Shown here piece after piece: positions 61,788 to 64,000 of a stretch of 64,000 nucleotides of DNA (positions are counted from its first letter, which is position 1; each line of letters starts with the position of its first letter). The translations under genes were made by a program, and so were the position numbers. The stretch covers positions 1 to 64,000 of the forward strand of contig NZ_JAHLNO010000019.1 in NCBI RefSeq assembly GCF_018916875.1, read 5' to 3'. Source of the DNA: Virgibacillus proomii (GTDB taxonomy: Bacteria > Bacillota > Bacilli > Bacillales > Amphibacillaceae). The notes below the pieces were generated by a model. It did no database searches. It was not told the origin of the DNA and was given only the letters and a program-made list of their open reading frames with translations.

Positions 61788-61965
61788 AGCGAATATAACA
61801 TAAAAATTTACAAAAATGTAACGGATTTGCTTAATTTTGCAACAAAATCTTATAAATTTACAACTTTATAATCTATTTTATTCTATTTTTTCATATGAAA
61901 CAAATTATTTTTGGTGCGAATCCCCTTAGGTTTTTATGTGCACTTGGGGTTCGCACCAGTTGTAT
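61788..61965 (-). promoter_or_regulatory. CRISPR leader
   Basis: AT-rich tract followed by TTTTTGGTGCGAATCCCC and GTGCACTTGGGGTTCGCACC, an inverted-repeat leader end. Related to the two decayed leaders at 39.9 and 45.5 kb. It keeps the uninterrupted TTTTTAT-GTG site at 61931-61940. Confidence 0.7.
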
Positions 61966-62703
61966 TATATATTTTTTAACTGTAGCATTTGATTTTTAAC
62001 GAAAACTATCTAGCCAAAATATATCATTAAGTAGGATGTTCCATGCTACATTATATTAAAAGGATTACACCTCGGTTACCGTACAGAAATGGTAACATGA
62101 CAGCTATGCCATTAAAGATTAAAGAAGATGCTCCTAAGTTCCCCATTAAAGCATGATCAACTTTTTAAAAAGTCCATACTTTCTTGGTTCTTTTCCTGAA
62201 GTGTAACAGATATGACTTTCTGCAATTAAAGCTTTATCAGAGGAAGTTCATACAGATTTGCATGAATGAAGTATTCGAAAATTAGATATTGTTGTAGAAA
62301 CAATAACTGAAAAATACAAACGTCATTATTGTGCATATAGAACCCCGAAGTTTGAGACAGATTTTCATCAACGGATGAATTAGTATTTTAGCTTACTGAT
62401 AATAAATATCAGCGGTTTTGTTATGAAGTAAGGTGGGAAAAAGATCAATATATAATAGGTTTTCCTTTTTTCATGTCCTTACTTTTAATTACATGACGCT
62501 TCATTTACGTTAGCAAAACTGAAGAAAATATATCCGATCTAATAAACCGCCTGCTGCAGCCTTTAGTAAATGGGATACAGCAAGCAGAGAAAGCCATGGA
62601 GCTACCTATTTCCTATGAAGAAGAAAGGAAAGTTTGCAAGAAGGGCATCGGTGTTCAATTAATTGTAGAAGTTACGAATTAAGATGTCGAGGAAATAATG
62701 AAA
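61966..62703. other. gene-poor stretch where cas genes would be expected
   Basis: Only coding traces remain, for example DIVVETITEKYKRHYCAYRT at about 62288-62350 and SDLINRLLQPLVNGIQQAEK at about 62535-62600, both broken by stops. None resembles a Cas protein. Confidence 0.4.
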
Positions 62704-62744
62704 TTAAAAGAACGTCCCAAGTGATTCATTCTAGCTTGGGACGT
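62704..62744 (-). terminator. intrinsic terminator of tenA
   Basis: Minus strand: ACGTCCCAAG and CTTGGGACGT form a perfect 10-bp stem, followed by TCTTTTAATTT. It lies 30 bp after the tenA stop. Confidence 0.8.
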
Positions 62745-62773
62745 GATAAGGACGCGCTTTTAGCTTTTGTTCA

Positions 62774-63466
62774 TTATACCGTTGTACTATGAGGCGATTG
62801 GCGATTAGAAAACCAATCTTCTTTGGTATACGCCATTTCCCAAAATGCAAGCTCATATTCCTTGGCAATAATAAATTGTTCCTTCATCTTAGCTTTTTCC
62901 TTTTCGCTTGAATTAGCAGCGATTTGATTTAATAGATTAATTTGCTCATTTGTAGATTCATGGAACCATTCACTAGAATAGGTTTCAATCCAATTTTTAT
63001 AAATTTCTTCGGAAGGATTAGAATCTTGATATGTTTTACCGATATCTGCATATAGCCAGTAACACGGCAGAAGAGCAGCAATTGTTTGTCCAAGTTTGCC
63101 GGAGAGTGCAGCACGGTAAAGATGCGTTGTATATGCATACGCTGTTGGAGCCGGTTTGAAATTTTCCATATCCTTATCAGTAATGTTCAAAATTTCTGCA
63201 TGCTGCTTATGGACAGTTAACTCAGCTTGAGCCGTGCCCTTTGCTTTTTCTAGCAGCATAGCAGTCACTTGGAAATCTTCTGCTTGTGTAGCAGCTAACG
63301 CATGTACTTTTCCGAAATGTTTTAAATAGTAAATGTCTTGAAGAATATAATATTTAAAAATATCCAATGGTAAATTACCTTGTGCGATTCCTTTAACAAA
63401 TGGATGATTTACACTTTGCTTCCAGCTGTCTGCCGTTGCTTTACGTAATGTGTCTGTAAACTGCAT
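62774..63466 (-). CDS. tenA: thiaminase II / aminopyrimidine aminohydrolase
   Basis: A 230-residue all-helical TenA protein. The catalytic Cys135 is in LLPCYWLYADIG and Asp44 in YYILQDIYYL; the C-terminal glutamate lies in KEYELAFWEMAY, all as in Bacillus TenA. It hydrolyses degraded thiamin precursors (aminomethylpyrimidine) to hydroxymethylpyrimidine for salvage. The ATG at 63466 follows GAGGAGGAA; the upstream in-frame start at 63484 precedes that site. It is under a TPP riboswitch and stands alone with its own promoter and terminator. Confidence 0.95.
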   Translation of the reverse strand: MQFTDTLRKATADSWKQSVNHPFVKGIAQGNLPLDIFKYYILQDIYYLKHFGKVHALAATQAEDFQVTAMLLEKAKGTAQAELTVHKQHAEILNITDKDMENFKPAPTAYAYTTHLYRAALSGKLGQTIAALLPCYWLYADIGKTYQDSNPSEEIYKNWIETYSSEWFHESTNEQINLLNQIAANSSEKEKAKMKEQFIIAKEYELAFWEMAYTKEDWFSNRQSPHSTTV

Positions 63467-63596
63467 AAAAAAATTCCTCCTCATTCCTATTTTTAATCAA
63501 GGAGGAAAGGGACAAGCTTAATCAAAGGCAATCAATCTGTGGACATAGATAAAGAATCTATATGTAGGCACATAGATAGCATTGTTAAGCACAGTT

Positions 63597-63673
63597 TCCA
63601 CTTCCCTCCGCTGGTGCTAACCAGATCAGGTTCTAAGGGTCTTTGTCTCAGCCATTGAAGGCTCCCCTAGCAG
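63597..63673 (-). ncRNA. TPP riboswitch (THI element)
   Basis: Minus strand shows the conserved parts in order: CTAGGGGAGCC, GGCTGAGA, ACCCTTAGAACCTGATCTGG, TTAGCACCAGCGGAGGGAAG. It precedes tenA by about 130 bases and would switch the gene off when thiamin pyrophosphate is plentiful. Confidence 0.95.
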
Positions 63674-63694
63674 AAATATTGCTAACACAATTGA

Positions 63695-63722
63695 AGCATA
63701 ACATAATCATATATAAAGTCAA
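63695..63722 (-). promoter_or_regulatory. promoter of the TPP-tenA unit
   Basis: TTGACT (63717-63722), 16-bp spacer, TATGCT (63695-63700) on the minus strand, about 22 bp before the riboswitch. Confidence 0.7.
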
Positions 63723-64000
63723 CTGTATTATCCGAAAATTATTAATTTGAAAATAATAATCAAATGGTATTTTGCGGGTTTAAAAACTCGCTTATCATGC
63801 TGTAGAGACTGTAGAGAAAACTCGAAAGTCATTACTTTCATCGAAATATAATAAACGAGTGTCACTACGTATTTTTAAGCACGGACAGGCTTTTCAAGAA
63901 AAATCCCATGAAATGTTGAAACATCCATGGGATAGTAAGCGACTTTGCTTTGTCAACTATTTATTGCTTTGTTTAGTCATCTTTTATGTGAATCAGTTAA
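63723..64000. other. right edge without recognisable gene
   Basis: AT-rich DNA with one hairpin (ATCCCATG at 63903-63910 with CATGGGAT at 63926-63933). No coding frame is supported before the window ends. Confidence 0.35.

Overview
The window is low-GC Gram-positive DNA, most likely from a Bacillaceae genome near Oceanobacillus or Virgibacillus. The basis is AT-rich sequence, strong AGGAGG-type ribosome binding sites with many TTG and GTG starts, sortase B/NEAT haem uptake, feuABC-type siderophore uptake and several PRD/PTS operons. The genus is an inference. Many pseudogenes, IS scraps and short repeats show an accessory region under heavy rearrangement.

Layout. 1-3.1 kb: IS4 and IS110 remnants and an XRE regulator inside a 0.9 kb block that recurs at 28.3-29.2 kb. 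3.7-9.7 kb: a galactitol-type PTS operon (IIA, IIB, IIC, two zinc dehydrogenases, a DeoC-type aldolase, a 53-residue membrane ORF) with a small palindromic element between IIB and IIC. 9.9-16.5 kb (minus): an Isd/Hbp haem locus (three NEAT proteins, IsdE, permease, ATPase, sortase B), divergent from 16.8-19.8 kb (second haem/iron ABC transporter plus IsdG-type haem oxygenase), with Fur boxes between. 20.3-27.7 kb: a PRD-regulated cluster of poorly characterised families (amidohydrolase, stand-alone PRD protein, DUF2620, DUF4312, DUF4311, DUF4310, DgaE-like lyase, KDGP aldolase) in which the lyase gene is frameshifted. 30-39 kb (minus): BlaI-type repressor, M56 protease, two lipoproteins, a group II intron remnant, and an ABC exporter with a permease fused to a beta-propeller. 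39.5-40.9 kb: a decayed CRISPR array and four copies of the palindromic element. 41.2-45.4 kb: a tripartite tricarboxylate transporter with an asparaginase-like enzyme whose catalytic Asp is Asn. 46-50.9 kb: a PRD regulator and ascorbate-type PTS with a SIS-domain protein. 51.8-57.4 kb (minus): feuABC plus esterase behind a dead flavin monooxygenase gene and a perfect Fur box. 58-61.2 kb: regulator, IS21 and aldehyde dehydrogenase debris. 61.2-62 kb: 21-bp tandem repeats and a six-repeat type I-C CRISPR array with leader but no cas genes. 62.8-63.7 kb: tenA with a TPP riboswitch.

Working together: the two haem systems and feuABC form an iron-scavenging set under Fur. The three sugar or amino-sugar clusters share PRD/PTS logic but carry catabolic enzymes that do not match the textbook substrates of their transporters. 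The most novel systems are the DUF2620/DUF4310-4312 transporter cluster and the BlaI/M56-controlled ABC-propeller cluster. The clearest genome-dynamics result is an IS200/IS605-like non-autonomous element whose exact insertion site in a CRISPR leader can be read by comparing filled and empty copies.
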